Of a stretch of 64,000 bases of DNA, positions 51,126 to 61,713 are shown piece by piece. A model generated the notes under the pieces. It was not told the DNA's origin and made no database searches. It saw only the letters and a list, made by a program, of their open reading frames with translations. The stretch is from Flavobacteriaceae bacterium (GTDB lineage: Bacteria > Bacteroidota > Bacteroidia > Flavobacteriales > Flavobacteriaceae). Each line of letters starts with the position of its first letter. Within the stretch, counting starts at the first letter, position 1. The translations under genes and the position numbers were made by a program. The DNA lies in assembly GCA_002694465.1 (NCBI GenBank), contig NZMG01000045.1, positions 21,930 to 85,929 of the forward strand. The letters run 5' to 3'.

Positions 51126-54100
51126 TCCTTTTGGGTTATCTCATTAGGATATTCAATTTCATAAGAAGTATTTGCCTTAAGACCTTCGAGTGTATAACGC
51201 TCACCATTACTCCAACGAACCTCAAGGGTAACCATTTTATTTATGCCAAGTCCAAAATGTTGTTGCTTTGGATGTACCGATAGATATCCTGTAGTACTGT
51301 GAATTTCTCTCCAAATGGCTCCGTTTAAAATAATGGAAGATCCTATAGCATCCTTATTGATTTTGGCCTCTGGACTCCCAATGAGTTTTATTTTAACCCA
51401 ATTATTCTCATTGGATGTTTTATTTTCTAGAAACGTAGCTTTTTCATGATAGTTATTGATAATAATATCAAGATCGCCATCTTCGTCAAAATCGAAATAA
51501 GAAGCACTTCGTGCATTGCTATTTAAATCGAGCGCAAACTCTTCGGCCTTGTTGAGAAGAATACCCTCCTCATTTACAAAGAATACATTTTTTTCACGAT
51601 CACTTTGGGCATATTCTATAGATTTTGATTCTTCTTCACGTTCAAAATAAAATGGATTTTCACTAGAATATACGCTGAAGTCATTCATACCATTTAAACA
51701 ATACAAATCTTCGTCTCCATCATTATCAAAGTCAAAAAAATCGGCATCCCAAGACCAACCAGTGGCCGAATATCCTCTTCCAATATTATCTGAAAGTTGA
51801 TACGAAATTTCAGAATTACTAACGGAAGACAGAAATAAATCGTTGGCTTCAACGGTTCTAATATTCGCCATTTTTTTGGGATCGAACTTCATGGTCGTAT
51901 TTTCATTAGGACTTACATATTTTTCATCCTTTTGCATGACTACAATATTGGATATGTAAAAATCTGGATAAAAATCTCCGTTCAAATCGGTGATGCCAAC
52001 GTTCATGGTATAGGAAGGCTTATCGGTTCCTAGTTGTTTGCTTATTTCAGAAAAAGTACCATCTTGGTTGTTTAAGTAATATTTGTTGACGCCAAAATCA
52101 TTACCAACAATAATATCTTGCCAACCATCTTGATTAATATCAGAGTGACCAACCGCCTGAGTCCAACCCGTATCTGAAGAAATGTCGCGTAAATAATCAA
52201 CTTCTTCAAACTTAAAATTTCCTAAATTCCTGAAGAGCTTGTTAGGCATTCCATTTTGGTTGTCTCTTCTAATGGTAGGAAGTATTCCTTCAATGTAATT
52301 TCCAAAATAACCAATATAGATATCAAGCAATCCGTCATTGTCAAAGTCGAAAGCCGTTGCCGGACCCGCTACAGCATTTTCGCCTCCTAAATTTGCAATG
52401 TTGGATACATCCACAAATTGTAATTCACCTACATTATTGTACAATTTGTGTTGTGCATTTACGTACGAGATAAAAACATCTTGTGTCCCGTTATTGTCGA
52501 AATCTGCAATAATTGGTTGTCTTGCTTCGCCAAAGGACTTTAGGTCATTGTCCCAAGCGTTTAAATGGGTACTTTGGGTAACATCCTTAAAACTTCCATT
52601 TTGTTGATTAATCAAAAGCTTATTACCAAAACCTCCTAAAAGAAGAATGTCCATCCAGCCATCGTTGTTTAGGTCCTCACATGCCACACCAGATCCCCCA
52701 AAAGCAGGTGGTATTGAAAGTTTAATGACATTTTCTTCTAGGGATGTGGAGTAACTTCTTATAAACCTATTGAGCCAGTCTGATGATTTATGTTCAAAAT
52801 CTACCCCCGTGATATTATTTACAATATCAAACTTCCCAATTGATGATGTCGAGGAATTATTTGATGAGTTAATTTTAGTAACCTCCTTCTTAACATTCGT
52901 AAAATCATAGGTGTTTATTAAGATTTGAATCTGTTGAAGTGCTTTTTCAATAGCTGGAATATCAAGAACTTCTTTTGCATCATTTTTTGAAATTTCTCCG
53001 GCTACACGAAGTACCAATACTCCAAATTGGGCTATTCCTTCAACCAATTGTTCAGCTGCATTAGGATCAATACTTTTTATATTTTCCTTTGCTAAATCAT
53101 CTAAGGCATAACCTAATATCCTCCAATGAAATCCACTATCTCGAAAGGCATCCAAATCGTAGGATTCTATCGCCAATTTTTCAGTCAAATTATTCGGAAA
53201 AAAGGTGACATCTTCAAATGTATTTGTTTCACTTGGCAAAAATAAATGAAGTGCTTTTTGAACTTGAACAGGACGAATTATTTGAGAATTCGATTCAGCG
53301 CTATTTTTATTTGAAAGTTCTAATAATGACCTGGTAAAACCAATTAATGATTCTATGTAGTAGGATCGAAGATTATTTGATGTTGGCAAATCTGTAGGCC
53401 ATTTTTGACGCGCAAAATACACTTGAATATTCCTCAAAAAAACACTTTCTGAAAGGCTGTTGTAGGTTGTATATGCTTCGATTTTTTTAGTTATTATTTC
53501 TTTAAGAATTTCATTGTTTTCTGAAGCTTTTATTATTTTCCTATCTTGTTTTGGATACTTCGAAATAGATAGAGAATTTTTGTTTTTTGATTCATTTAGA
53601 ATTAATAACCAACTTTCTTTTAATCGTTCTTTTGAAATTGTTTTTTCATTTGCTTTTCGAGCATTGATGTCGGCAATTTTTAAAGTGACTAACGTAATAA
53701 GATTTATATATTCATTTGCAAGATTCAATGTTTCAGTATCAAAAGCCAACAACTTATTTTCAGAAAAATAAAATAAATCTTGCTCTACTGATAATATGGA
53801 ACGGTAGCCATAAGAAACAGATGCGTATTGTCTATAATCCTTGGCGTTTATGGTAATGGTCCCTGTAGTGAGTTTATATTGATAATTTCCATTTTCTAGT
53901 AATTTGTATTCGGTTAAATCTTGTAATACGGACTCTAGGTGTATTCTTTTTATTTTTAAATGATTACCATTTTTGGCAATGGCAGAACCTTTTTCCTTTA
54001 AATAATAAATTAATTCTTTTTGAATATCAATTTTTAAATTCCGGGCTTCTTCTTCTAGCGGAGTGCCATACATAAAGTCTTCAAGTCTATTTGCGGTAGC

Positions 54101-54244
54101 ATAACATTTGGGATCCCGTTCTTTTTCTAAATCATAAATTTTATCAATAATATCTGAAATGCTTGAGGACTGTTGGGCATATAACCCCATTACCTGAAAT
54201 AATGTGATAAAGACAAAAACCCGTTTAAATTGATTTAAAAACAT
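51122..54244 (-). CDS. Large secreted FG-GAP/VCBS protein with ASPIC/UnbV C-terminus
   Basis: 1040 aa. Signal peptide ([16 protein letters not shown]). Residues 25-490 form a helical domain of unknown function. Residues about 500-940 hold VCBS/FG-GAP repeats such as [36 protein letters not shown] and [15 protein letters not shown], each a potential calcium site (DxDxDGxxD). The final 90 residues are ASPIC/UnbV ([40 protein letters not shown]). Surface location is likely, but no standard T9SS tail is evident. Usually genome neighbours of SusCD-like systems; none here. Confidence 0.85.
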   Translation of the reverse strand: MFLNQFKRVFVFITLFQVMGLYAQQSSSISDIIDKIYDLEKERDPKCYATANRLEDFMYGTPLEEEARNLKIDIQKELIYYLKEKGSAIAKNGNHLKIKRIHLESVLQDLTEYKLLENGNYQYKLTTGTITINAKDYRQYASVSYGYRSILSVEQDLFYFSENKLLAFDTETLNLANEYINLITLVTLKIADINARKANEKTISKERLKESWLLILNESKNKNSLSISKYPKQDRKIIKASENNEILKEIITKKIEAYTTYNSLSESVFLRNIQVYFARQKWPTDLPTSNNLRSYYIESLIGFTRSLLELSNKNSAESNSQIIRPVQVQKALHLFLPSETNTFEDVTFFPNNLTEKLAIESYDLDAFRDSGFHWRILGYALDDLAKENIKSIDPNAAEQLVEGIAQFGVLVLRVAGEISKNDAKEVLDIPAIEKALQQIQILINTYDFTNVKKEVTKINSSNNSSTSSIGKFDIVNNITGVDFEHKSSDWLNRFIRSYSTSLEENVIKLSIPPAFGGSGVACEDLNNDGWMDILLLGGFGNKLLINQQNGSFKDVTQSTHLNAWDNDLKSFGEARQPIIADFDNNGTQDVFISYVNAQHKLYNNVGELQFVDVSNIANLGGENAVAGPATAFDFDNDGLLDIYIGYFGNYIEGILPTIRRDNQNGMPNKLFRNLGNFKFEEVDYLRDISSDTGWTQAVGHSDINQDGWQDIIVGNDFGVNKYYLNNQDGTFSEISKQLGTDKPSYTMNVGITDLNGDFYPDFYISNIVVMQKDEKYVSPNENTTMKFDPKKMANIRTVEANDLFLSSVSNSEISYQLSDNIGRGYSATGWSWDADFFDFDNDGDEDLYCLNGMNDFSVYSSENPFYFEREEESKSIEYAQSDREKNVFFVNEEGILLNKAEEFALDLNSNARSASYFDFDEDGDLDIIINNYHEKATFLENKTSNENNWVKIKLIGSPEAKINKDAIGSSIILNGAIWREIHSTTGYLSVHPKQQHFGLGINKMVTLEVRWSNGERYTLEGLKANTSYEIEYPNEITQKD

Positions 54245-54419
54245 ATAGCTATTTAACGCTTAATAAGCCAATAAATATAAAACAATTAAAAACAGAGCTA
54301 TGGTATTTTACTAACCCTTTATCTTGATTTTGGCTTTTTAATCGATTAAATTATGTTATGTCTAGAATTCAGGATTAATTTTTTTAAATTTAGAAAACTA
54401 ACTAACCAAAATCCTTTTT

Positions 54420-56534
54420 ATGAAATTCCCTTCCTTTATTCTATTATGTATTTTACTAGTGTTGCCATATAGCATTATGGCTCAAGAATCTGATTCAAGT
54501 TTGGCACAACCTCCTATAGGTAGTCCAATTGTAGATCGTGATGTTCCCACAAGAGATATTATTCATGCCGACGATGTCATAATTAATGGTGGAAGTCTTT
54601 GCGTGGGCTTTGATTGCTTTAATGGTGAAAATTTTGGATTTGATACTGTTCGATTAAAAGAAAACAATTTGCGGATCCACTTTGATGATACCAGTATTAC
54701 TGCATCCTTTCCAAGAAATGACTGGAGGATAAGTATTAATGATACTAACAACGGTGGGGATGATTACTTTGCTATTGATGATGCCACGGCCGGAACTAAT
54801 CCATTTCGTGTAGAAGCAGGTGCGGGTAATAATGCGTTGCATATAAGTAGTTCTGGAGGTAATGTTGGGTTAGGTACTAATGCACCGGTAGTCGAATTAC
54901 AAATAACAGACGGCGATTCACCTACCATGCGATTGGAACAAAATGGCACAAATGGATTTACGCCACAGACATGGGATATTGCAGGAAATGAAAGCAATTT
55001 TTTTGTTAGAGACGCTACTAATGGTAGTACCTTGCCTTTTAGAATACAGCCTGGAGCTCCAACTGGAACATTAAGCCTAGGTGACGATGGAAATATTGGA
55101 GTGGGTATGGCAGGTACAAATTATCCTAACCCAAACGCATCAATTGACCTAAATGCTACAAACCAAGGGCTTCAATTAAATAGATTGACAACAGTACAAC
55201 GTGATGCACTAGGGGTCGCTCTTGGCGCGGCAGAAGTTGGTGTCGTGGTTTTTAATACAGATGATGGTTTGTTATATACATGGGATGGCGCTCTTTGGAA
55301 AACTGCAGGGGCAGATGACCAGACTGCTGATGTCTTTCAATTAAACGGAAACGACTTAGAACTGTCCTTAGAAGATGACGGAGTTGCGACACAAACGGTA
55401 GATTTATCAGGATATTTGGATAATACCGATGACCAAGTTGCGGATGTCTTTCAATTGAGTGGAAATAACCTAGAACTTTCCTTAGAAAATGATGGGGCGG
55501 CAACACAAATCGTAGATCTTTCAGGGTATTTGGATAATACCGACGACCAAGTTGCGGATGTATTTCAATTGAGTGGAAATAATCTAGAACTTTCCTTAGA
55601 AAATGATGGGGCAGCGACACAAATCGTAGATCTTTCAGGGTATTTGGATAATACCGACGACCAAGTTGCGGATGTATTTCAATTAAATGGAAACAACTTA
55701 GAATTGTCTTTAGAAAACGATGGTGCCCCCACACAAACTGTGAATCTTTCAGGATATCTAGATAATACAGACGACCAACAATTATCTTTAACAGGTAATA
55801 CTTTAGCACTTGAAGATGGAGGCAATGTTGATTTATCCGGATATCTAGACAATACCGACAACCAAAACATTTCTGGTTCTGGATTGGCAGGAAACATTCT
55901 AACCATTGGAATTTCAGGTGGAACTTCAGAAGATGTGGATCTTTCAGTTTTTAATAATTCAGGTACAGATGACCAACAATTAACACTCGCAGGGAATTCT
56001 CTCGATTTAGAAGACGGTGGGAGTGTGGATCTTTCAGGATATTTAGACAATACAGATAATCAAAACATAACTACATTTAATTTAGAAGGAAATTTGTTAA
56101 AACTGCAGCTTGAAAATTCGAATGTGGTAGAAGTGGACTTATCTTCCATTTTAATTCCTTTAGAAGTAGAAAATGCGAGTCAACAGCTTCAAATAGATGA
56201 TCTTATTGCTAGAGTGGAATTTTTAGAGGCCTGTGCGTGTCAATTGCCTATAGATGATATTATTTCAGACCCAAATAGTCCTTACTTATTTCAAAATGTA
56301 CCAAACCCATATGGGGATGTCACAAGCATTCGATATTACATCCCTTTTGAATATAATAAAGCGGAAATTGTCTTGACTACCGTTACGGGTCAAATCTTAA
56401 AAAGAATCCCTGTAAATGAGGTGGGTGAAGGAAGTATTGACTTTAGTAGATCTGCTTTAAGTTCGGGTATTTATTTATACACTTTATATCTTGATGGAAA
56501 AAGAATCGACACAAAAAGAATGTTAATTGAATAA
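54420..56534 (+). CDS. Repeat-rich secreted protein with T9SS sorting domain
   Basis: 704 aa. Signal peptide ends near SIMAQ. The first 300 residues resemble tail-fibre/adhesin-like stalks (NNALHISSSGGNVGLGTNAP, then PNASIDLNATNQGLQLNRLT). Then come four 38-aa repeats with core ADVFQLNGNDLELSLEDDGV and DLSGYLDNTDDQ, and further degenerate copies of DLSGYLDNTD to about residue 555. A short coiled coil (LQIDDLIARVEFLEACACQ) precedes a type-A sorting domain (LFQNVPNPYGDVTSIRYYIP ... SGIYLYTLYLDGKRIDTKRM). Probably a trimeric surface fibre. Confidence 0.85.
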   Translation: MKFPSFILLCILLVLPYSIMAQESDSSLAQPPIGSPIVDRDVPTRDIIHADDVIINGGSLCVGFDCFNGENFGFDTVRLKENNLRIHFDDTSITASFPRNDWRISINDTNNGGDDYFAIDDATAGTNPFRVEAGAGNNALHISSSGGNVGLGTNAPVVELQITDGDSPTMRLEQNGTNGFTPQTWDIAGNESNFFVRDATNGSTLPFRIQPGAPTGTLSLGDDGNIGVGMAGTNYPNPNASIDLNATNQGLQLNRLTTVQRDALGVALGAAEVGVVVFNTDDGLLYTWDGALWKTAGADDQTADVFQLNGNDLELSLEDDGVATQTVDLSGYLDNTDDQVADVFQLSGNNLELSLENDGAATQIVDLSGYLDNTDDQVADVFQLSGNNLELSLENDGAATQIVDLSGYLDNTDDQVADVFQLNGNNLELSLENDGAPTQTVNLSGYLDNTDDQQLSLTGNTLALEDGGNVDLSGYLDNTDNQNISGSGLAGNILTIGISGGTSEDVDLSVFNNSGTDDQQLTLAGNSLDLEDGGSVDLSGYLDNTDNQNITTFNLEGNLLKLQLENSNVVEVDLSSILIPLEVENASQQLQIDDLIARVEFLEACACQLPIDDIISDPNSPYLFQNVPNPYGDVTSIRYYIPFEYNKAEIVLTTVTGQILKRIPVNEVGEGSIDFSRSALSSGIYLYTLYLDGKRIDTKRMLIE
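55326..55781. repeat. Four 114-bp tandem repeats in the surface-protein gene
   Basis: Units begin at 55326, 55440, 55554 and 55668, each 38 codons. The second and third are almost identical in DNA, so the array has expanded recently and could vary in copy number between strains. Confidence 0.9.
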
Positions 56535-56558
56535 TTTGATAATAAATTAGTTTAATTA

Positions 56559-56592
56559 AAAATAAGCCTTCATTTTTTTGGAGGCTTATTTA
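56559..56592. terminator. Bidirectional terminator between convergent genes
   Basis: AATAAGCCT and AGGCTTATT pair around a T-rich loop, with A and T runs on both sides; the stem overlaps the stop codon (56586-56588) of the PagL-like gene. Confidence 0.8.
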
Positions 56593-57842
56593 TTTTTAAA
56601 ACTATACACATATCCTAAGCTAAATTCTGTAAAATCTGCCTGTCCTAGATTCGAATTTATATGTGCCGCAACAAAAAGGTTATGGGTTGGGGTATCATCA
56701 TTACCAAATAGGTAGTATTTAAGTCCCATTCTAGATGAGATAATATGTTTTAGTTTAAACTTGGTGGTATATTCTCCTAAGACCCAGTCCTCGGGAATCT
56801 CTCTTGGAGTATTATCCCATCCTTCGTTAATACGCCAATCAATTTTGTAGGCAGGTTTAAATACATTAGCACCAATTTGAAGATCTATACCTATATGATT
56901 TAAAAGGAATTCGCCATTTATAGTAATACCTAATGCAGTTGCGTTATACCAAGGGTTTTTTCTGAAACCTTCAAATTCTCTCCCATCCTGAACCAATGAT
57001 TCATTATTTTTTATATAATCGTAATAATGGTCATAATAGCGGTAATAGAATCCAATTCCTAATTTATATGTTTTATTAATCACTTTTCCGTATTCCCCTG
57101 CAATGGTGTAAATAGGCTTTTTGTCATTAAATGCAAGCGACAATACGTTATTCCCTAAGCCAAAGCGAAGCGAGGCAAACCTATATTGGCTTTTTTCTGG
57201 AATTACTCTTTCAACGGTACTTTCGCCAGAAGGCTTGTGATATGGGTTTTTTATATCTATTGAAAAACTACCTAAAAATGAGTTTAACCCTTGATTGGGT
57301 AGCTTTGTATGTCCATTAGAATGATGGTAATATCCAATCCCAATGCGCCAATCAAGTTTTTCTGTTTTAATAAACTCGTAATTAAATCCTGCTCGAAATG
57401 ACCAAGAAATATCTGTGGTAATGGCTTGATTAAATGGGTTCTCGACAGGGTCATACTTTATTGGGAAGTAAGAAACACCCATTCCAGTAAGAATTTTTAG
57501 TCTTTTACTTTTAAAAATATTGAACTCAATAATAGGCATGGCAGAAATAGCATACCCAATTTCCTCACTATTGCCAAAATCGGTTACACCCAAATTAATG
57601 GCTGTTTTAGGAGCATTTAGCCAATATGCCCATTCTTGAGGGTTGTTGTTGTGTTCTCTTCCGAAGCCTATGATTAGCTGTTTTTGAAGTGACCTATCTG
57701 GAAAGAAATCGTTTGCTTCAGCCGAAATCCCTAGCATAAACTCTGGAGTTATCACAAATTCTGAAGCCTTGGTGATTGAAGATTCTTGTGCCAATGCACA
57801 AAAACATCCTATGAAAAATAAAGTGGTTAGTATGTTTTTCAT
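56586..57842 (-). CDS. Acyloxyacyl-hydrolase/PagL-like outer-membrane barrel
   Basis: 418 aa, signal peptide ending FCALAQ. Residues 25-200 resemble the lipid A 3-O-deacylase (PagL) family: GFGREHNNNPQEWAYWL, ISWSFRAGFNYEF and GIGYYHHSNGHTKLPNQGLN with the catalytic His-Ser pair (HHSNGH). The C-terminal half adds further beta strands (YRYYDHYYDY, LNHIGIDLQIGANVF) making the protein about twice the usual length. It may trim lipid A acyl chains in the outer membrane; the second half could be a fused barrel. Confidence 0.75.
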   Translation of the reverse strand: MKNILTTLFFIGCFCALAQESSITKASEFVITPEFMLGISAEANDFFPDRSLQKQLIIGFGREHNNNPQEWAYWLNAPKTAINLGVTDFGNSEEIGYAISAMPIIEFNIFKSKRLKILTGMGVSYFPIKYDPVENPFNQAITTDISWSFRAGFNYEFIKTEKLDWRIGIGYYHHSNGHTKLPNQGLNSFLGSFSIDIKNPYHKPSGESTVERVIPEKSQYRFASLRFGLGNNVLSLAFNDKKPIYTIAGEYGKVINKTYKLGIGFYYRYYDHYYDYIKNNESLVQDGREFEGFRKNPWYNATALGITINGEFLLNHIGIDLQIGANVFKPAYKIDWRINEGWDNTPREIPEDWVLGEYTTKFKLKHIISSRMGLKYYLFGNDDTPTHNLFVAAHINSNLGQADFTEFSLGYVYSFKNK

Positions 57843-57907
57843 TCAGTACAAATAAAAACATTTGATTTGAATTTTAAAATTATAAATTGCAATAAGAAAA
57901 ATTAACC

Positions 57908-59296
57908 TTGGATATTCTCAACAATTTCGAACAACTAACCTCGCAAATGGCTTCCATAGCTTGGGGCTTACCCTTACTCATTATTTTAATAGGTGGGGGA
58001 CTGTATTTATTAATTCGAATTCGGTTTTTACCCTTTCGATATTTATTCCATGCGGTAGCTGTTTTACGAGGAAAATACGATGACGAAGATGATGAGGGAG
58101 AGATTTCTCATTTTCAAGCCTTAACCACAGCATTGTCTGCAACGGTAGGCATGGGTAACATTGCAGGGGTCGCTGTAGCGATCACGTTGGGTGGGCCAGG
58201 AGCCGTTTTCTGGATGTGGGTGAGTGCCGTTATAGGAATGTCTACAAAATTCTTTACAGCCACCTTAGCTATATTATTTCGGGGAAAAGATAGTGAAGGC
58301 AAAACACAAGGAGGTCCTATGTATTTCATCATGGAAGGGCTTGGGAAGCGGTGGAAACCGCTTGCTGTGATGTTTAGTATTTCCGGGCTTGTTGGTGCAT
58401 TACCTGTATTTAATGTAAATCAACTTACGCAAGCGATTGATGATATTTTATTGGAACCCGCAGGATTGTCTATGGGGTTTAAATCGGATTTTGTCATTGG
58501 GATTATTCTTGCGACCATTACCGCCTTTGTTATTTTAGGTGGTTTATCGCGCATTAGTAAAACCGCCGAGAAATTGGTTCCTACCATGGTAGTGTTGTAC
58601 TTTGGATTAGTACTCATTATTTTAGGGGTGAATTATGAAATTGTTCCATATTATATAAAACTCATTTTTACCGATGCTTTTTCTGCTTCCTTTTATAAAG
58701 GAGATGCCTTTTTAGGTGGTGTTTTAGGTGGGTTGATTTTATTAGGAATTAGACGCGGTGCTTTTTCAAATGAAGCGGGGATAGGGACCGCTCCTATGGC
58801 CCATGGCGCTGCAAAAACCAACGAACCAATTAGAGAAGGGTTGGTTGCGATGCTCGGTCCAGCAATTGATACTTTAATCGTTTGTTCATTAACAGCTTTA
58901 GCCATTTTGGTTACTGGAGTTTGGGAAACAAGTGATAGTAATGGGGTTTCTTTAACGGCAACTGCCTTTGAAAATGCCATTCCGTATGTTGGTAAATATG
59001 GGTTGTTGTTGTGTATTCTAATATTCAGTATATCTTCTCTTTTTTCGTATTCGTATTATGGGACAAAGTGTATGTCTTTCCTTTTTGGAGCTGAAAAAAA
59101 ACACATCTATAATTATTTCTACATCGGAAGTATCATCTTAGGTGCCACAACGACACTAAATACGATGCTCAATCTTATTGATACTTTTTTTGCATTGATG
59201 GCAATTCCAACTATGTTGGCTACCGTGATATTAGCTCCAAAAGTGATTGCGGAAGCGAAAAAGTATTTTAATAAAATAAAGGAAAAGTCTATTTAA
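57908..59296 (+). CDS. Alanine/glycine:cation symporter (AGCS family)
   Basis: 462 aa from a TTG at 57908. About eleven membrane helices and the family signature ALSATVGMGNIAGVAVAITL (about 76-95) with GGPGAVFWMWVSAVIGM, QGGPMYFIMEGLG and GRRGAF-like IRRGAFSNEAGIG, ATAFENAIP. Takes up alanine or glycine with Na+. Its end overlaps the convergent SGNH gene by 8 bp. No regulator nearby. Confidence 0.92.
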   Translation: MDILNNFEQLTSQMASIAWGLPLLIILIGGGLYLLIRIRFLPFRYLFHAVAVLRGKYDDEDDEGEISHFQALTTALSATVGMGNIAGVAVAITLGGPGAVFWMWVSAVIGMSTKFFTATLAILFRGKDSEGKTQGGPMYFIMEGLGKRWKPLAVMFSISGLVGALPVFNVNQLTQAIDDILLEPAGLSMGFKSDFVIGIILATITAFVILGGLSRISKTAEKLVPTMVVLYFGLVLIILGVNYEIVPYYIKLIFTDAFSASFYKGDAFLGGVLGGLILLGIRRGAFSNEAGIGTAPMAHGAAKTNEPIREGLVAMLGPAIDTLIVCSLTALAILVTGVWETSDSNGVSLTATAFENAIPYVGKYGLLLCILIFSISSLFSYSYYGTKCMSFLFGAEKKHIYNYFYIGSIILGATTTLNTMLNLIDTFFALMAIPTMLATVILAPKVIAEAKKYFNKIKEKSI

Positions 59297-60227
59297 AAGA
59301 TTGTAACACAGAATCCAACTGTCTTGTAAAAATGGTTGCACCAGAAGGGTTTAAGTGACTATGGTTCCAAAAGTTCTTCAAAGAATAATGAATGGTGTCT
59401 GTTTCGGCATTTAGAAATTTTACTTCAGGGTATTTTTTTTGAATTACATAAAAAATACTATCTCTTCTATTTAAAATTTCAGGATTTCGTTTTTTCAAAA
59501 AGGTGGCATACATAGGTGTAGCAGAAATTACCACGTTTTTGTTTTGTTTTTTTAATGAATCAAGAAGTTCAAAAAGAGTTGCTACGTTCGTTTCAAATAG
59601 ATTCAAATTTGGTTCAATATTAATTCTAAATCGCTTTATGGTATCAATTTTCACTTTGTTATAATTCTCCTTGGTAAACTGTCCATAACCATCACTACTA
59701 TTAAAACCGTATTCATTAAATGAAGGAATATTCTTTTTATCAATATAGTATTCTTCAATTCTTTCAGAAAAGAATGATGGGTTTGAAAGGTAAACAAGTT
59801 TGTCTTTAAAATAAGCAGTTCTCTCAAAGCAATTGACATCATAATACTTGTAATAGAGGCTATTCTTCCAGAAGTCTTTTCCGTTAGGCGCTATTTCAAA
59901 ATGACTATAGGACACCTCAATTACAACATTCTTTAATGCAGGAAACTTCTTATGAATGCCATTATAAAGTTTTAAGTCCGTATCAAGGATTTGATTCCCG
60001 GAAGCCAAATTAAGTGTTGGGGATTCCATCCATTCTGGATTTACGGCATTCATTAAATGTGAGGTCCCTAGAATCAATGTTTCAATAGAATCTCCACTTT
60101 TTTCAATGTATTTTTTATTAATCGAAAAGTGTGAAGGAATCGAGAGTGTAAGCCATTCTACAGCAAAAAAACCAACCAAAACTGGAATAAAAAATAGGAT
60201 GCTATATGTGATAAACTTACGTTGCAT
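59289..60227 (-). CDS. SGNH-like protein partner of the MBOAT acyltransferase
   Basis: 312 aa from the ATG at 60227 (MQRKFITYSILFFIPVLVGF), which shares a base with the MBOAT stop; a longer frame to 60308 would lie inside that gene. One N-terminal membrane helix, then motifs LILGTSHLMNAVNP (about residue 58, with the Ser-His pair) and the late NHSHLNPSGATIF with Asp/His-like partner. The layout matches DltD/AlgJ-type helper proteins that move O-acyl groups together with MBOAT enzymes. Extracytoplasmic active site expected. Confidence 0.8.
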   Translation of the reverse strand: MQRKFITYSILFFIPVLVGFFAVEWLTLSIPSHFSINKKYIEKSGDSIETLILGTSHLMNAVNPEWMESPTLNLASGNQILDTDLKLYNGIHKKFPALKNVVIEVSYSHFEIAPNGKDFWKNSLYYKYYDVNCFERTAYFKDKLVYLSNPSFFSERIEEYYIDKKNIPSFNEYGFNSSDGYGQFTKENYNKVKIDTIKRFRINIEPNLNLFETNVATLFELLDSLKKQNKNVVISATPMYATFLKKRNPEILNRRDSIFYVIQKKYPEVKFLNAETDTIHYSLKNFWNHSHLNPSGATIFTRQLDSVLQSFK

Positions 60228-61651
60228 TAAAACTGAAAATAGATAAAAGCTTCTTTTGGCTCGGCATAGCGAATGATAATAAAAATGAAGGCGTAATAAG
60301 CAACCCATCGTACTGGTTTAGGGGCCCAATTTTCAAATTGTTGTAATGGGTAATCTTTGTTTTTGGAAAGTAATTCAGCAAATAGCATAAAAATTAAATA
60401 GCCCAACTTCCAACCAATTAATGTTGTAAAAGCACCGTCCAAAGCGAAACTGAAAATTCTACTAAAAATAAGATCCAGTTGTTGGTAGCTTTGTGCTCTA
60501 AAAATTAAACATAAAACCGTGTATAAACCAGTTGTATATATAAATGAAAAAATATACGGTTTAGATGTTAAAAATTTTCTAAGAGTTATTTTATTTTGAA
60601 ATAGTGATATCCGCTCTAACACAATAATAAGCCCATTTAAGAAGCCAAAGACTAAAAAATTCCAATCTGCCCCATGCCAAAAGCCAACCAGCGTCATAGT
60701 AAGAATAATACCAATACCTCCAACAACAGGACTTTTTTTGAATGAAGAAACAAATGGAATGTAACAGTAATCAGTAAACCAGCGTGTGAGTGTAATATGC
60801 CACCTTTGCCAAATATCCGAAATACTAGTAGCTAAGTAAGGCAAATTAAAGTTTTTACTTAATTTAAATCCAAATAGTTTTGCTGTGCCAATGGCAATAT
60901 CTGTATACCCAGAAAAATCACAATAAAGTTGAAAGAAAAAGAGTGTGCCAGCAAAAAGGAGTGTGATAAAGTTGTAATCCCCAGGCTGATTGTAAACCAT
61001 GTCTACGGCAAGGCCTAACTTTTCGGCAACAATAATCTTTTTAAAAAGTCCCCATAAAATTTGACGTAACCCTTCTTTGCTTTTTTGAAAATCGAACTTC
61101 CTCTGCTTGGCAAACTGCGGAATTAAATCTTTGGCTTTTTCAATAGGCCCTGCAACCAACTGTGGAAAGAAACTCACAAAGCATAGAAAGTGTAATAGGT
61201 TTTTAGTAGGGGCTATTTTCCTTTTATACACATCAATGGTGTAACTCATGGTTTGGAAGGTGTAAAAGCTTAATCCCACAGGGATAGCAACATTCCAAAA
61301 GTTGTAATTTGAAGATGATTCTATATTGAATAACGCTTCAAAGCTTTCAATAAAAAAATTAAAATATTTGAAAAGGAAAAGCACTCCTAAATTCCAAATA
61401 ACGCTAGACCAAAGAATCACTTTTCTTTTCGATTTGCTTTGATTCTTTTCAATATAAAGCCCAGCTAGATAATCCACTAAAGAACTTGCAATGATGAGTA
61501 TTAAAAAGCGCCAATCCCAAAAGGCATAAAAGAAATAACTCGCTACTAGAATGAACAAGTTTTGGACTTTCAATCGTTGTACTCCAATACCCCAATAAAT
61601 GCAATAGGCAATGACTAGAAATAAGCCAAAATCAAAAGAATTGAATAGCAT
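60227..61651 (-). CDS. MBOAT-family O-acyltransferase (AlgI/DltB-like)
   Basis: 474 aa polytopic membrane protein. Motifs: NVAIPVGLSFYTFQTMSYTI, then FFPQLVAGPIEKAKDLIPQF, LYCDFSGYTDIAIGTAKLFG and the catalytic His in GFWHGADWNFLVFG (about residue 320). MBOAT proteins of this clade pass acetyl groups across the membrane onto an exported polysaccharide. The SGNH-like partner gene follows with a 1-bp overlap. The acceptor glycan is not identifiable here as no glycosyltransferases are adjacent. Confidence 0.9.
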   Translation of the reverse strand: MLFNSFDFGLFLVIAYCIYWGIGVQRLKVQNLFILVASYFFYAFWDWRFLILIIASSLVDYLAGLYIEKNQSKSKRKVILWSSVIWNLGVLFLFKYFNFFIESFEALFNIESSSNYNFWNVAIPVGLSFYTFQTMSYTIDVYKRKIAPTKNLLHFLCFVSFFPQLVAGPIEKAKDLIPQFAKQRKFDFQKSKEGLRQILWGLFKKIIVAEKLGLAVDMVYNQPGDYNFITLLFAGTLFFFQLYCDFSGYTDIAIGTAKLFGFKLSKNFNLPYLATSISDIWQRWHITLTRWFTDYCYIPFVSSFKKSPVVGGIGIILTMTLVGFWHGADWNFLVFGFLNGLIIVLERISLFQNKITLRKFLTSKPYIFSFIYTTGLYTVLCLIFRAQSYQQLDLIFSRIFSFALDGAFTTLIGWKLGYLIFMLFAELLSKNKDYPLQQFENWAPKPVRWVAYYAFIFIIIRYAEPKEAFIYFQF

Positions 61652-61679
61652 TTATAAGTTCTTTGGGTTAAAGATAAAA

Positions 61680-61702
61680 AAATGGGAGCCATTGGCTCCC
61701 AT
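61680..61702 (-). terminator. Terminator of the M42 peptidase gene
   Basis: ATGGGAGCC and GGCTCCCAT pair (61683-61691 and 61694-61702) with a T run on the minus-strand 3' side (AAAAAAAT at about 61675-61682), starting 12 bp past the stop. Confidence 0.85.
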
Positions 61703-61713
61703 TCAGTACTTAT

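Noticed and set aside
55252..55809. 185-aa antisense frame with repeated segments
   Set aside because: It is the shadow of the 38-aa repeats of the sense gene and has no independent support.
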